From the NCBI GenBank assembly GCA_021151835.1, contig JAGKWO010000015.1, positions 1-64,000 on the forward strand: a DNA stretch of 64,000 nt, written 5' to 3'. This document shows positions 50,892 to 59,320 of this stretch, piece by piece. The notes under the pieces are model-generated. The model worked only from the letters and a program-made list of their open reading frames with translations, did no database searches and had not been told where the DNA came from. Position 1 is the stretch's first letter, and every line of letters starts with the position of its first letter. Made by a program: the position numbers and the translations under genes. The stretch is from Gammaproteobacteria bacterium (GTDB lineage Bacteria > Pseudomonadota > Gammaproteobacteria > Pseudomonadales > Cellvibrionaceae).

Positions 50892-53800
50892 ATGATTCCA
50901 CGTATCGACCAGACTTCTCCCGTCCAGGCCTTATATCTGGGCTTCATCAACGCCTTGCGCAATTCGGGCTTTGGCGGTGATCTCAATCCCGACTACGCCA
51001 ATCGTACGGTACTTGCTACCGATAACTCCATTTATCAGGTATTGCCGCAAGGGGTACTTTACCCGCGCGACACGACCGACCTGGTTCGTATTGCCAAGCT
51101 GAGCCAACAACCGGAGTTCCAGGCTATTGTGCTCAGCCCCCGCGGTGGCGGGACCGGCACTAACGGCCAATCACTTACCGATGGATTGGTGGTTGATACC
51201 TCCAAGTATATGAACAAAATACTGGAGATTAACGCCGAAGAACGCTGGGCTCGCGTGCAATGCGGAGTAGTAAAAGACCAGCTTAATGCTGCTATCAAAC
51301 CCTATGGACTCTTTTTTGCCCCGGAACTGTCCACCAGCAACCGCGCCACTATTGGCGGGATGATCAATACCGATGCTTCCGGTCAGGGGTCCTGCCGCTA
51401 TGGCAAGACACGGGATCATGTACTCGAACTCACGACAGTTCTTTTGGATGGAAGCTTGTGGACCTCCAATGCCATTGAAGAGCAGGAATTGGAAAACCTC
51501 TGGAAACGCGATGATCGCGTAGGGGAAATTCATCGGATTATAGATGCGATCCAGCGCGAGCATCATGCACTGATCGAACAAAAATTTCCGAAACTCAATC
51601 GTTGCCTCACCGGTTATGATTTAGCGCACATCCGCGATGAGCAAGGCCGTTTCAATCTCAACAACATTTTGTGTGGCAGTGAGGGAACGCTTGGTTTTAT
51701 AACCGAAGCAAAAATCAATTTACTACCCATTCCTAAATTCAGTGCATTGATCAACGTGAACTATCGCGATTTCAATGCGGCGTTGCGTGATGCAACCGAA
51801 TTGATGAAAGCGAGCCCTACGTCAATTGAAACCGTCGATTCAAAAGTATTGAATCTCGCCATGAACGACATTGTCTGGCATAGCGTCGCAGAATTTTTTC
51901 CTGCACCGGCAAATGGCGAAAAAATCCAGGGAATCAATCTTGTTGAATACACAGCAGATTCCGAAGAAGAACTAAATACTGATGTTAAAAGACTCACCAC
52001 CTTGCTCGATCAATTTGCGTTGGACAACTCCACAGGCCGCATCAGTTATTCTGTAGCCTGGGGTAGCGATGCGGTAAATAAAATCTGGGGCATGCGTAAA
52101 AAATCTGTGGGATTACTTGGCAATGTGGAAGGTGAAATTCGTCCGGTTCCCTTTGTGGAGGACACCGCAGTACCGCCAGAAAATCTTGCTGATTTTATTT
52201 TTGAGTTCCGCGCTGTTCTGGATGAGTACAACTTAACCTATGGAATGTTCGGCCATGTGGACGCGGGTGTATTGCATGTGCGCCCTGCGCTAAACATGAA
52301 AGATCCTGAACAGGAAAAAATGGTGCGCATCATCACTGATAGGGTTGTTGCTCTCACGCAAAAATATAATGGTTTACTCTGGGGCGAACATGGCAAAGGG
52401 GTTCGCTCGGAATACGCACCGGCATTTTTTGGTGAATTGTATCCGCAAATCCAACGAATCAAAGCGGCGTTTGACCCGTTTAATCAACTAAATCCAGGAA
52501 AAATTGCCACACCATCGGCAGAAATTGCGCTATCAAAAATTGATGGTGTAGTAACTCGCGGCCAGCAAGACCGGAAAATTATCGCGCAAGTATGGGATGG
52601 TTATAGCGAAGGCATGCATTGTAACGGCAACGGGCTTTGCTATAACTGGAATCCGAACGATGCCATGTGCCCGAGCTGGAAAGGCACACGTGAACGCAAA
52701 CACTCACCTAAAGGACGCGCCTCATTAATGCGTGAGTGGCTCAAGCAAATGAGTGAGCGCGGTGTTAATGCGGTGGAAGAAAGTAAAAAATTAAAACGCA
52801 CCAGCTTTGTTTTCAATTTGCCCCTGCGTATTGCAAATACCTTGGGAAAACGCAAAGGAGAATACGATTTCTCCCATGAAGTTTATGAATCAATGGCAGG
52901 TTGCCTCGCCTGTAAGTCTTGTGTTGGCCAATGCCCGATCAAGGTCGATGTGCCGGAATTCCGCGCAAAATTCCTGGAGCTTTACTACAGCCGCTATTTG
53001 CGTCCACTCAAGGATTATTTTATTGGCGGCCTGGAGTTTATGGTTCCAACACTCGCCAAATTTCCCTGGGCATACAATCTGCTAATGAAACCGCAATTTA
53101 TGCAAAAATTTATGCGGCGGTTTATTGGCATGGTCGACAGCCCATTACTTACAGGTATCAACCTGCACAAAGCTGCCGAAAAGCTCAACGTAAATTACGC
53201 AACGCTGGAAAACATCGCGCAACTCACAACAGCCGAAAAATCCAGGGCAGTTATTTTAGTGCAGGATGCATTTACCAGTTACTTTGAAACACCTTTGGTT
53301 ATAGATACGCTAAAGCTGCTTAAAAAGTTAGGGTTTGTGCCATTACTGGCGCCATTCAAACCCAACGGAAAACCGTTGCAAGTTCATGGCTTTTTAAAAG
53401 CATTTGCCAAAGCAGCAGACGCTAACGCAACCCAATTAAATGGAATTGCTTCATCAGGAATTCCCCTCATTGGTATTGAGCCCGCAATGACGTTGGCCTA
53501 TCGCGCTGAATATAAAAAAGTATTGGGTGATAACGCCCCCAAAGTGCTTCTGATTCAGGAATGGCTGGTTAAGCAAATCGAACACCTGAATGAAAAGTCA
53601 CGCGAATTCAAAACCGCCAATTTTTCACTGCTGGCCCACTGCACAGAAAAAACAAATGCCGTCAGTTCCATCAAAGACTGGCAAATAGTTTTCAACAAGC
53701 TCGGCCAGCAATTAAAAGTCATTGAGACCGGCTGCTGCGGCATGGCAGGCACCTACGGCCATGAAAGTGATAACGTAGAAACTTCCAAAAAAATCTATAC

Positions 53801-53945
53801 GCTTTCCTGGTCCCAGATAGTCAACAATCCTGCGAATGCAGGTAAATTAACGGCGACTGGTTATTCATGCCGTAGCCAAACCAAACGAATCGACAATGTG
53901 AAGCTGCCACATCCGGTGCAAATTTTGTTGCAACAAGCAGTGTAA
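50892..53945 (+). CDS. ydiJ: D-2-hydroxyglutarate dehydrogenase-type FAD/Fe-S oxidoreductase (YdiJ-like)
   Basis: 1017 residues from the ATG at 50892. The FAD_binding_4 domain has PRGGGTGTNGQSLTDGLVVD near residue 95 and STSNRATIGGMINTDASGQGS. The oxidase C-domain ends near YPQIQRIKAAFDPFNQLNPGKI. A Fe-S part follows: the Cys cluster CNGNGLCYNWNPNDAMCPSWKGTRERKHSPKGRA, then CLACKSCVGQCPIKVDVPEFR, and CCGMAGTYGHE near residue 955 (a CCG-type cysteine motif). The layout and length match E. coli YdiJ, which oxidises D-2-hydroxyglutarate. It removes this side product of serine or lysine metabolism and feeds electrons to the respiratory chain. No neighbouring genes in the pathway. Confidence 0.92.
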   Translation: MIPRIDQTSPVQALYLGFINALRNSGFGGDLNPDYANRTVLATDNSIYQVLPQGVLYPRDTTDLVRIAKLSQQPEFQAIVLSPRGGGTGTNGQSLTDGLVVDTSKYMNKILEINAEERWARVQCGVVKDQLNAAIKPYGLFFAPELSTSNRATIGGMINTDASGQGSCRYGKTRDHVLELTTVLLDGSLWTSNAIEEQELENLWKRDDRVGEIHRIIDAIQREHHALIEQKFPKLNRCLTGYDLAHIRDEQGRFNLNNILCGSEGTLGFITEAKINLLPIPKFSALINVNYRDFNAALRDATELMKASPTSIETVDSKVLNLAMNDIVWHSVAEFFPAPANGEKIQGINLVEYTADSEEELNTDVKRLTTLLDQFALDNSTGRISYSVAWGSDAVNKIWGMRKKSVGLLGNVEGEIRPVPFVEDTAVPPENLADFIFEFRAVLDEYNLTYGMFGHVDAGVLHVRPALNMKDPEQEKMVRIITDRVVALTQKYNGLLWGEHGKGVRSEYAPAFFGELYPQIQRIKAAFDPFNQLNPGKIATPSAEIALSKIDGVVTRGQQDRKIIAQVWDGYSEGMHCNGNGLCYNWNPNDAMCPSWKGTRERKHSPKGRASLMREWLKQMSERGVNAVEESKKLKRTSFVFNLPLRIANTLGKRKGEYDFSHEVYESMAGCLACKSCVGQCPIKVDVPEFRAKFLELYYSRYLRPLKDYFIGGLEFMVPTLAKFPWAYNLLMKPQFMQKFMRRFIGMVDSPLLTGINLHKAAEKLNVNYATLENIAQLTTAEKSRAVILVQDAFTSYFETPLVIDTLKLLKKLGFVPLLAPFKPNGKPLQVHGFLKAFAKAADANATQLNGIASSGIPLIGIEPAMTLAYRAEYKKVLGDNAPKVLLIQEWLVKQIEHLNEKSREFKTANFSLLAHCTEKTNAVSSIKDWQIVFNKLGQQLKVIETGCCGMAGTYGHESDNVETSKKIYTLSWSQIVNNPANAGKLTATGYSCRSQTKRIDNVKLPHPVQILLQQAV

Positions 53946-54007
53946 CGCTCTACAAAACCTCTGCCCTCCCAGCGGTTTTTAACTTCAATGAACGACGGAT
54001 CACGACT

Positions 54008-56587
54008 ATGAAATTATTACGCAAACTTTTTGGTGCTAAACCCAAGGTTGAACCTGTTAAAGCAGCTCCACTGCCGGTAGCAGATGTTAAACCACCCAAG
54101 CCAGTGATTACTCTGGATGTGGTAGAACGCACAGAGGATGAACAGGAGTTGTTAAAACTGGCTATTGAAGGAGCTACCAGCCAATTACGCCAGGCGGCGG
54201 CAGAAAAATTACATAGCCGTGAAGTTCTCGAACACGTTGCCAAAGCAGTTAAAACCAAAGACAAAAATGTTTATAAAATTGTCAAAACAAAACTGGAAGC
54301 ATTTAAGGCAGAAGATAATAAGCAGGCCGCACTGGAGGCTACCGCCCAACGCATCTGCGAAAAGCTTGAAAAGCACTCCCATCTGGAGGCCGATGCACTA
54401 TTCAAGGCAAAACTAACCGTTTTGCAAAACGAGTGGGCCGCCCTGCCTCCATTATCATCAGCGGTCCAGCAGCGTTTTAATGTAGCTCTTGCCAGCTGTG
54501 AAGCAAAGATAACGGCGCGCGCACAGGCCATTGCTGATGAAGAAGAAAAACAAACACTTGACCAACAAGCACGGCAATTGGCTGAAGAGGCGTTAGTGAG
54601 TTTGAAACAATTGGCTGCGGATATATATCGCCATGCACATATTGATGATTTGCTCAATGCGAACTATGAATTGAAAATCCAGGAATTGAGTAATGCGGTG
54701 CGTTTAGCGGCAAATCGCCATTTACCGCTGGATAAGCTCACCAGGGAATTTGAACACCGTAAACAGCAAACGCTGAACCTTATCGACCAAATTAAAACAT
54801 CGGGCACTATTACCGAACTGAACCAAACGCTTGAGCAAGCCAGCGATGCCGAGCTGGTAAAACAAGCACAAGCCAAATTACAACAATTCATAAAATCAGC
54901 CAAAGAATTCGGTGATGAACTTCCTGAAGCTCTGGAAGATGCGAAGACAAAAATCAATGTCTTCTTTGCCGAACGTAATCAAGCAGAACAAGCCACTAAA
55001 AATGCGTTGCGGGAATTTAATGAACTGGCACGAAAAGGTTTGTGGGCTGCTGAGCAAGGTTTTGTCCGTAAGGCGCGGGCAATCCAAAAAGAGCTGCATG
55101 AAAAACGTGAGCAGTTGGCAAACTTCACCCAGGAGCTTCCAAAAGCCATCCAGGGAAAACTGGATGATTTTGAAGCGCAACTGATTAAATTGGGTGACTG
55201 GCATGAATTTGCAGTTACGCCAAAAAAAGAAGCATTGATTGAACAAATGCGGGCACTTGCTGCCACTCAAAGCAATCCCGAAGCGCTGGCAACACGCATC
55301 CATGATTTGCAAGACAGTTGGAAAGAAGTTAGCAAAGGAGCCCAACAGCAGGACGATGATCTCTGGCAACAATTCCAACAGGCATCGGCAATTGCTTACG
55401 CACCATGCAAGGAGTTTTTTGAAGCCCAAGCGGCAGAACGCGAAGCCAATCTGGCCAAACGCCGTGAATTGGTGAGCCAGTTGCAACAATATTTAAACGG
55501 TTATGATTTTGCCAATGCAGTGTGGAAAGATGTTGAGCAAACATTGAAAACGGCACGTGCAGAATGGCAAAACTACTGGCCAGTGCCGCGCAAGGCCGGG
55601 AACGACTTGCAAAAAGAATTTGAAAGCTTGATGGAACAACTTTTTGGCAAAATTACCGCCGAATATGAAACAAACAAAAATGCCAAACAGCAATTAATTG
55701 ACCAGGCCCATGCATTAAGCAGTACCGAAGATTCGCGTTCAGCAGCAGAACAGATCAAGCAATTGCAAGGCCAATGGAAAACGATTGGGAAGAGCTGGCC
55801 GCGCGAGGATCATCAATTATGGCAAGAATTCCGCAAGCATTGCGATGCAGTATTCGCGAAACGCAGCGAATTATTTGAGGCGGCAAAAGAACAACGCCAG
55901 GCAGCGGTAACCAAAGCGGAAGCAATCATTGCACAACTGAATGATTTTGCAGCACAAACACTGGAACAAATTAACACTGCCAAGGAAGAAATTGAAACAC
56001 TGAAAAATGAATTTGCTGCATTGGAATTGCCCAAGGAAGCGATTAAATCTACGCAACAAAAGTTCTCCAACAGCCTGGATGCAATTGCTGCAAAGCGCGA
56101 CGATGCCCGCCTTCAAGCTGAAGCCCAACGCTGGACTGATTTGTTCACTACACTGGATGCAATTCGCGATCATGAATTGGCAATTATTGGTAAAGAAAAT
56201 GCCGATATCCTTTCCGCGAAAAAAACCGAGTTGGAAAATCGTATCGGCAATATTGCGCGCTGGCCTGCCGGCACATTGAGCGCAGTTCAGCAACGTCTGG
56301 CGAAAGCCGAAACAATCAGTGCAGCAGACCAGGAACACAATACCAACTTGCTGCGCCTTCTTACTATTCGTGCAGAAATTTTTGCTGGCCTGGAAAGCCC
56401 TGAAAGCGACAAGGCTGTGCGCATGAGCTATCAGGTACAGCAGTTGCAACAGGGCTTGGGTCAACGCGATTCACACTTTGAACCATTGTTGATCGAGTGG
56501 GTTGGTCTGGGTGGTGTGCCGCAGGAAACCTACGCACCACTATTTGTACGCTTTAATAACAGTCGTCAGAAAATTACAAATAAATAA
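54008..56587 (+). CDS. DUF349 repeat protein
   Basis: 859 residues, almost entirely helical and charged, with no signal peptide. It holds several DUF349 repeats; the clearest is IKQLQGQWKTIGKSWPREDHQLWQEFRKHCDAVFAKRSELFEA near residue 590, and weaker copies lie at about 380-430, 455-540 and 700-780. The N-terminus starts MKLLRKLFGAKPKVEPVKAAPLP and has a HEAT-like segment (SQLRQAAAEKL). It is a large coiled-coil-rich cytoplasmic protein of unknown function that is widespread in gammaproteobacteria. It is 62 bases after ydiJ and closed by a terminator, so it may be cotranscribed with ydiJ. Confidence 0.92.
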   Translation: MKLLRKLFGAKPKVEPVKAAPLPVADVKPPKPVITLDVVERTEDEQELLKLAIEGATSQLRQAAAEKLHSREVLEHVAKAVKTKDKNVYKIVKTKLEAFKAEDNKQAALEATAQRICEKLEKHSHLEADALFKAKLTVLQNEWAALPPLSSAVQQRFNVALASCEAKITARAQAIADEEEKQTLDQQARQLAEEALVSLKQLAADIYRHAHIDDLLNANYELKIQELSNAVRLAANRHLPLDKLTREFEHRKQQTLNLIDQIKTSGTITELNQTLEQASDAELVKQAQAKLQQFIKSAKEFGDELPEALEDAKTKINVFFAERNQAEQATKNALREFNELARKGLWAAEQGFVRKARAIQKELHEKREQLANFTQELPKAIQGKLDDFEAQLIKLGDWHEFAVTPKKEALIEQMRALAATQSNPEALATRIHDLQDSWKEVSKGAQQQDDDLWQQFQQASAIAYAPCKEFFEAQAAEREANLAKRRELVSQLQQYLNGYDFANAVWKDVEQTLKTARAEWQNYWPVPRKAGNDLQKEFESLMEQLFGKITAEYETNKNAKQQLIDQAHALSSTEDSRSAAEQIKQLQGQWKTIGKSWPREDHQLWQEFRKHCDAVFAKRSELFEAAKEQRQAAVTKAEAIIAQLNDFAAQTLEQINTAKEEIETLKNEFAALELPKEAIKSTQQKFSNSLDAIAAKRDDARLQAEAQRWTDLFTTLDAIRDHELAIIGKENADILSAKKTELENRIGNIARWPAGTLSAVQQRLAKAETISAADQEHNTNLLRLLTIRAEIFAGLESPESDKAVRMSYQVQQLQQGLGQRDSHFEPLLIEWVGLGGVPQETYAPLFVRFNNSRQKITNK

Positions 56588-56623
56588 ACCAGACAAAGAA
56601 ACTATTAAAGCGAGCAAGAGTGT

Positions 56624-56658
56624 AAAGCGAGCCAGAGTGCTATCCGGCTCGCTTTTTT
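56624..56658 (+). terminator. Terminator after the DUF349 gene
   Basis: AAAGCGAGCC and GGCTCGCTTT arms with a 12-base loop, then a T-run. About 40 bases after the stop. Confidence 0.88.
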
Positions 56659-56711
56659 ATTGCCTTGTACTTGTGTGGAATCGGGTGTTTTAGTGCAATC
56701 ACCCATAAAAA

Positions 56712-56733
56712 AGCAGCCCAAAAATGGGCTGCT
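56712..56733 (-). terminator. Minus-strand terminator, second of a pair
   Basis: AGCAGCCCA/TGGGCTGCT arms with an AAAA loop; on the minus strand followed by TTTTTTATGGG. There is no minus-strand protein gene upstream that would need it, so it probably backs up the one at 56775-56801. Confidence 0.75.
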
Positions 56734-56774
56734 AAATGGAGAGGTCAAAAATGTACAGGGAGAACTACAAGCTC

Positions 56775-56859
56775 AAAAAAACTGGCGGAAAACTCCGCCA
56801 GAATAAGGTCAAACACAACCCCTGTTTACTGGGCCATCGGCGACGATCCAGTAAACATT
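56775..56859 (-). ncRNA. Candidate small RNA upstream of gntR
   Basis: A minus-strand transcript of about 85 bases is predicted. The promoter is at 56866-56894. The transcript would fold into a long 5' hairpin (GTTTACTGG / CCAGTAAAC, 56823-56855), a short single-stranded part, and a terminator hairpin (CTGGCGGA / TCCGCCAG, 56782-56801) followed by seven T. This is the typical build of an Hfq-type small RNA. No family was recognised. It is inferred only from promoter, hairpin and terminator. Confidence 0.55.
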
Positions 56860-56865
56860 AAATTA

Positions 56866-56894
56866 ATCCTACCCCTTGCATACTAGTGGGTCAA
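56866..56894 (-). promoter_or_regulatory. Sigma-70 type promoter of the candidate small RNA
   Basis: On the minus strand TTGACC (56889-56894), 17-base spacer, TAGGAT (56866-56871). Matches consensus at 5/6 and 4/6 positions. Confidence 0.6.
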
Positions 56895-57220
56895 GCTTTT
56901 TGTCATTATGACTTTAAGATTTTTTACTCAATTTTGCGGATGATTTTGTTTTCATCAATAACTATAAATTTCCTGTAATTGGCATATGGTTTAGCATATA
57001 GTTCGTTTGCTTTCCTCCTTCTTAACGTCCTGGTTATCGCTATGCGGTAAATCTAACAAGGGAAGCTGCATGAGCCATCGCAACCTGCATATAGAACACC
57101 CTTATCTTCCAGGGCAAATAGCCTTCGGGCAGATAACAAGGCACAATTCGCTTCAGGTTCAGATGGCACCCGGACCGTATCAATACATTCGCAGTCTTTC
57201 ATTACTGAAGGAGATTTAAC
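56895..57220. other. Upstream region of gntR
   Basis: About 326 bases up to the GTG start of gntR, with AAGGAGAT at 57208-57215. A small frame of 49 codons (57070-57219) with GGAAG upstream and stopping just before gntR is present, but has no recognisable protein features. Promoters for gntR were not assigned. Confidence 0.4.
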
Positions 57221-57940
57221 GTGGCTAAACAGCCCCTCATCAATATGCGCCCCGAGTCCAGAGGGCTGTCATACGACCGACCCGCTGCCAGCCAGATTTT
57301 CGGTTTTGTGCGCGATGCGATCATCAGCATGGAATTGCTACCAGGCCAGATGATTTCCGAAACAGCCCTTGCACAACAATTCGGTGTCAGCCGCACACCA
57401 GTGCGCGAAGCATTAATCCAGCTATCCAATATTGGTTTCGTTGAGGTGTTGCCCCAGCGCGGAACTTATGTAACCAAATTCAGCATGGAAAAAATTCTTG
57501 AGGCACGTTTTATTCGCGAAGCGTTGGAAGTGGCTGTTGTTACCCAGTTAGCATCAAACACTAACGAAAATGTGCGCGAAGAAGCGATAGAGGCCTGCGA
57601 GAAAATTATTAACGATCAGAAAACCGCAGCTGCCGACGACGACGCCCTTGCCTTCCAGAACCTGGACGATCAATTCCACCAGACACTGGCCGGCTTTACC
57701 TTGTATCCACGCGCCGCAACCCTGATTGAAGCGGAGAAAGCGCATATGGATCGCGTGCGCAACTTGAGCTTGCATGTTAGCGGTCAATACAAACGCGTGC
57801 TCAGCCAGCATGCAGCTATTATCAAGGCGATAAAAGCAGGTTCAGTAGAAAAGTCAGCCGCGGCAATGAGTGTGCATTTGAAAGATGTATACAACATTCT
57901 GGAAGTGATTCCACAGGAGCATCCAGAGTATTTCGTGTAG
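57221..57940 (+). CDS. GntR family regulator (FadR/FCD subfamily)
   Basis: 239 residues from a GTG start that has AAGGAGAT at six bases. The winged helix is SQIFGFVRDAIISMELLPGQMISETALAQQFGVSRTPVREALIQLSNIGFVEVLPQRGTYV. The C-terminal FCD domain (about 90-230) contains ARFIREALEVAVV, NLDDQFHQTLAG and SQHAAIIKAIKAG.VEKSAAAMSVHL, with Asp and three His positions that bind a metal and often a carboxylate ligand. It probably represses genes for sugar-acid or organic-acid use; the target is not evident next to it. A perfect 19-base-arm terminator follows. Confidence 0.92.
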   Translation: MAKQPLINMRPESRGLSYDRPAASQIFGFVRDAIISMELLPGQMISETALAQQFGVSRTPVREALIQLSNIGFVEVLPQRGTYVTKFSMEKILEARFIREALEVAVVTQLASNTNENVREEAIEACEKIINDQKTAAADDDALAFQNLDDQFHQTLAGFTLYPRAATLIEAEKAHMDRVRNLSLHVSGQYKRVLSQHAAIIKAIKAGSVEKSAAAMSVHLKDVYNILEVIPQEHPEYFV

Positions 57941-57972
57941 CGTCCACGCCTAGATCATCGGCGACGATAGCA

Positions 57973-58012
57973 GACCAATAAAAAAGCAGCCAAGGCTGCT
58001 TTTTTATTGGTC
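57973..58012. terminator. Bidirectional terminator between gntR and the RHH gene
   Basis: Perfect 19-base arms (GACCAATAAAAAAGCAGCC and complement) with an AA loop. It serves gntR (+) and the RHH gene (-), whose stop codon lies in it at 58004. Confidence 0.95.
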
Positions 58013-58222
58013 TGTTTCATCCTGCTCCTGCGTGTCCACTTCCTGTGCCTGCACATCGGTCACTACTTTTTGTACCAGCTTTACACGCCCGCTTTTTACC
58101 AGGGCATCGCGCAGTACAAATTCAATTTGCGCATTCAAACTACGCAAGTCATCGTCAGCCCATCGCTGCATGGCAGCAATAACTTGCTCGTTAATTCGCA
58201 ATGGAAAGGATTTTTTAGTCAC
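58004..58222 (-). CDS. Small ribbon-helix-helix (Arc-type) DNA-binding protein
   Basis: 72 residues from a GTG start (58222). The first 45 residues are an Arc/RHH unit: KKSFPLRINEQVIAAMQRWADDDLRSLNAQIEFVLRDAL. The tail is acidic and Gln-rich (VQAQEVDTQEQDETDQ). It lies 12 bases after the SPFH gene on the same strand, so the two are cotranscribed; this SPFH-Arc pair recurs in proteobacteria. RHH proteins bind palindromes as dimers or tetramers, and a palindrome lies in the operon's promoter region (59119-59139). Self-regulation is likely but inferred. A nuclease or toxin partner was looked for and not seen. Confidence 0.85.
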   Translation of the reverse strand: MTKKSFPLRINEQVIAAMQRWADDDLRSLNAQIEFVLRDALVKSGRVKLVQKVVTDVQAQEVDTQEQDETDQ

Positions 58223-58234
58223 AACAACAACCTG

Positions 58235-59095
58235 CTACGAGTAAAGTGTGCCGGCATTAATGACGGGCTTTGCTTGCTGGTCGCCACACAGCACTACCAG
58301 CAAATTACTAACCATTGCCGCTTTACGCTCCGCATCCAGTTCAACTACCTCAAGCGCCTTTAATTGATCAAGTGCATCGCTCACCATCCCTACTGCCCCT
58401 TGCACAATAATTTTACGCGCGGCCAATACGGCGCTTGCTTGCTGGCGCTGGAGCATCGCCTGGGCGATTTCCGGCGCGTAGGCCAGGTGGCTCAGCCGTG
58501 CTTCCAGGACATCTACCCCCGCTTTTTGCAAACGATCCTGTACTTCATTCTTTAATTTTTGGGCAATTGCGTTGGAGTCGCTGCGTAGTGACAATCGCTC
58601 GTCCTCCGCATCGTGCTCGTAGGGATAAGTAGTAGCCAGATTGCGCAATGCAGCTTCACTCTGGATGGTGACATAGTTTTCATAGTCATCCACTTCAAAT
58701 ACCGCCTCGGCGGTATCCACCACTTTCCACACAATAACAGCGGCAATTTCAATCGGATTGCCATTCGCATCGTTTACTTTCAAGCGACCTGACTCAAAGT
58801 TACGGACACGCAAACTTACCGATTGCTTTGAATAAAACGGGTTGGCCCAACGCAAACCGGTGGTGCGATCAGTACCCGCATACTGGCCAAATAACTGCAA
58901 TACCTTCCCTTGATTAGGTTGCACCATGTAAAAGCCAAACCAACAGATAAAAACCACTATTGCTACCAAAATTGCTGCAATCTTAAGAAAACCCGGCATA
59001 AAGAAAATGGCCGCGCCGCTCACCAGTTGAAGCAACAGCAACACGATCAATAAAAAGTACCCTGACCCACTGCGAGCTTCGGTTTCATTCACCAT
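58235..59095 (-). CDS. SPFH/Band 7 membrane protein
   Basis: 286 residues with AGGAG five bases before the ATG. Two N-terminal membrane helices (about 13-55), then the SPFH domain: FYMVQPNQGKVLQLFGQYAGTDRTTGLRWANPF, SVSLRVRNFESGRLKVNDANGNPIEIAAVIVWKVVDT, and the helical part with AEALRNLATTYPYEHD and LEARLSHLAYAPEIAQAMLQRQQASAVLAARKII. It ends before the typical long coiled coil, so it is shorter than flotillins. SPFH proteins organise membrane microdomains or hold proteases. It is the first gene of a two-gene operon with the RHH protein. Confidence 0.9.
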   Translation of the reverse strand: MVNETEARSGSGYFLLIVLLLLQLVSGAAIFFMPGFLKIAAILVAIVVFICWFGFYMVQPNQGKVLQLFGQYAGTDRTTGLRWANPFYSKQSVSLRVRNFESGRLKVNDANGNPIEIAAVIVWKVVDTAEAVFEVDDYENYVTIQSEAALRNLATTYPYEHDAEDERLSLRSDSNAIAQKLKNEVQDRLQKAGVDVLEARLSHLAYAPEIAQAMLQRQQASAVLAARKIIVQGAVGMVSDALDQLKALEVVELDAERKAAMVSNLLVVLCGDQQAKPVINAGTLYS

Positions 59096-59118
59096 AACGG
59101 TCTCCTTTTGTTTTTAGA

Positions 59119-59139
59119 TTGATATCATTTAGATATCAA
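59119..59139 (-). promoter_or_regulatory. 21-base palindrome in the SPFH-RHH promoter region
   Basis: TTGATATC and GATATCAA with a five-base gap, 24 bases before the SPFH start. Candidate site for the RHH protein. Confidence 0.45.
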
Positions 59140-59320
59140 ATTAAATCAATCTTGATTCTTTGTAAACACCCGTTTGACAATTGTCATTGCAGTCTCATGA
59201 CTTTGCCCGCTGGTAGATCAAGCGGCGCTGCCCCAGACTATGGCAACTGGTAGAAATGACTGGAAGCCAGCCGAATTGACAGTCCATAATAACTTTCACT
59301 TTCATCACCGGGCTTCCCCT

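Noticed and set aside
54896..55489. Cys- and Phe-rich antisense frame inside the DUF349 gene
   Set aside because: It is a shadow of a helical, Lys/Glu/Gln-rich gene; the opposite strand reads as Phe/Leu/Cys by codon complement.
57070..57219. 49-codon frame ending just before gntR with a weak ribosome site
   Set aside because: Could be a leader peptide, but it has no repeats of one amino acid, no paired hairpins and no known relative; support is too thin.
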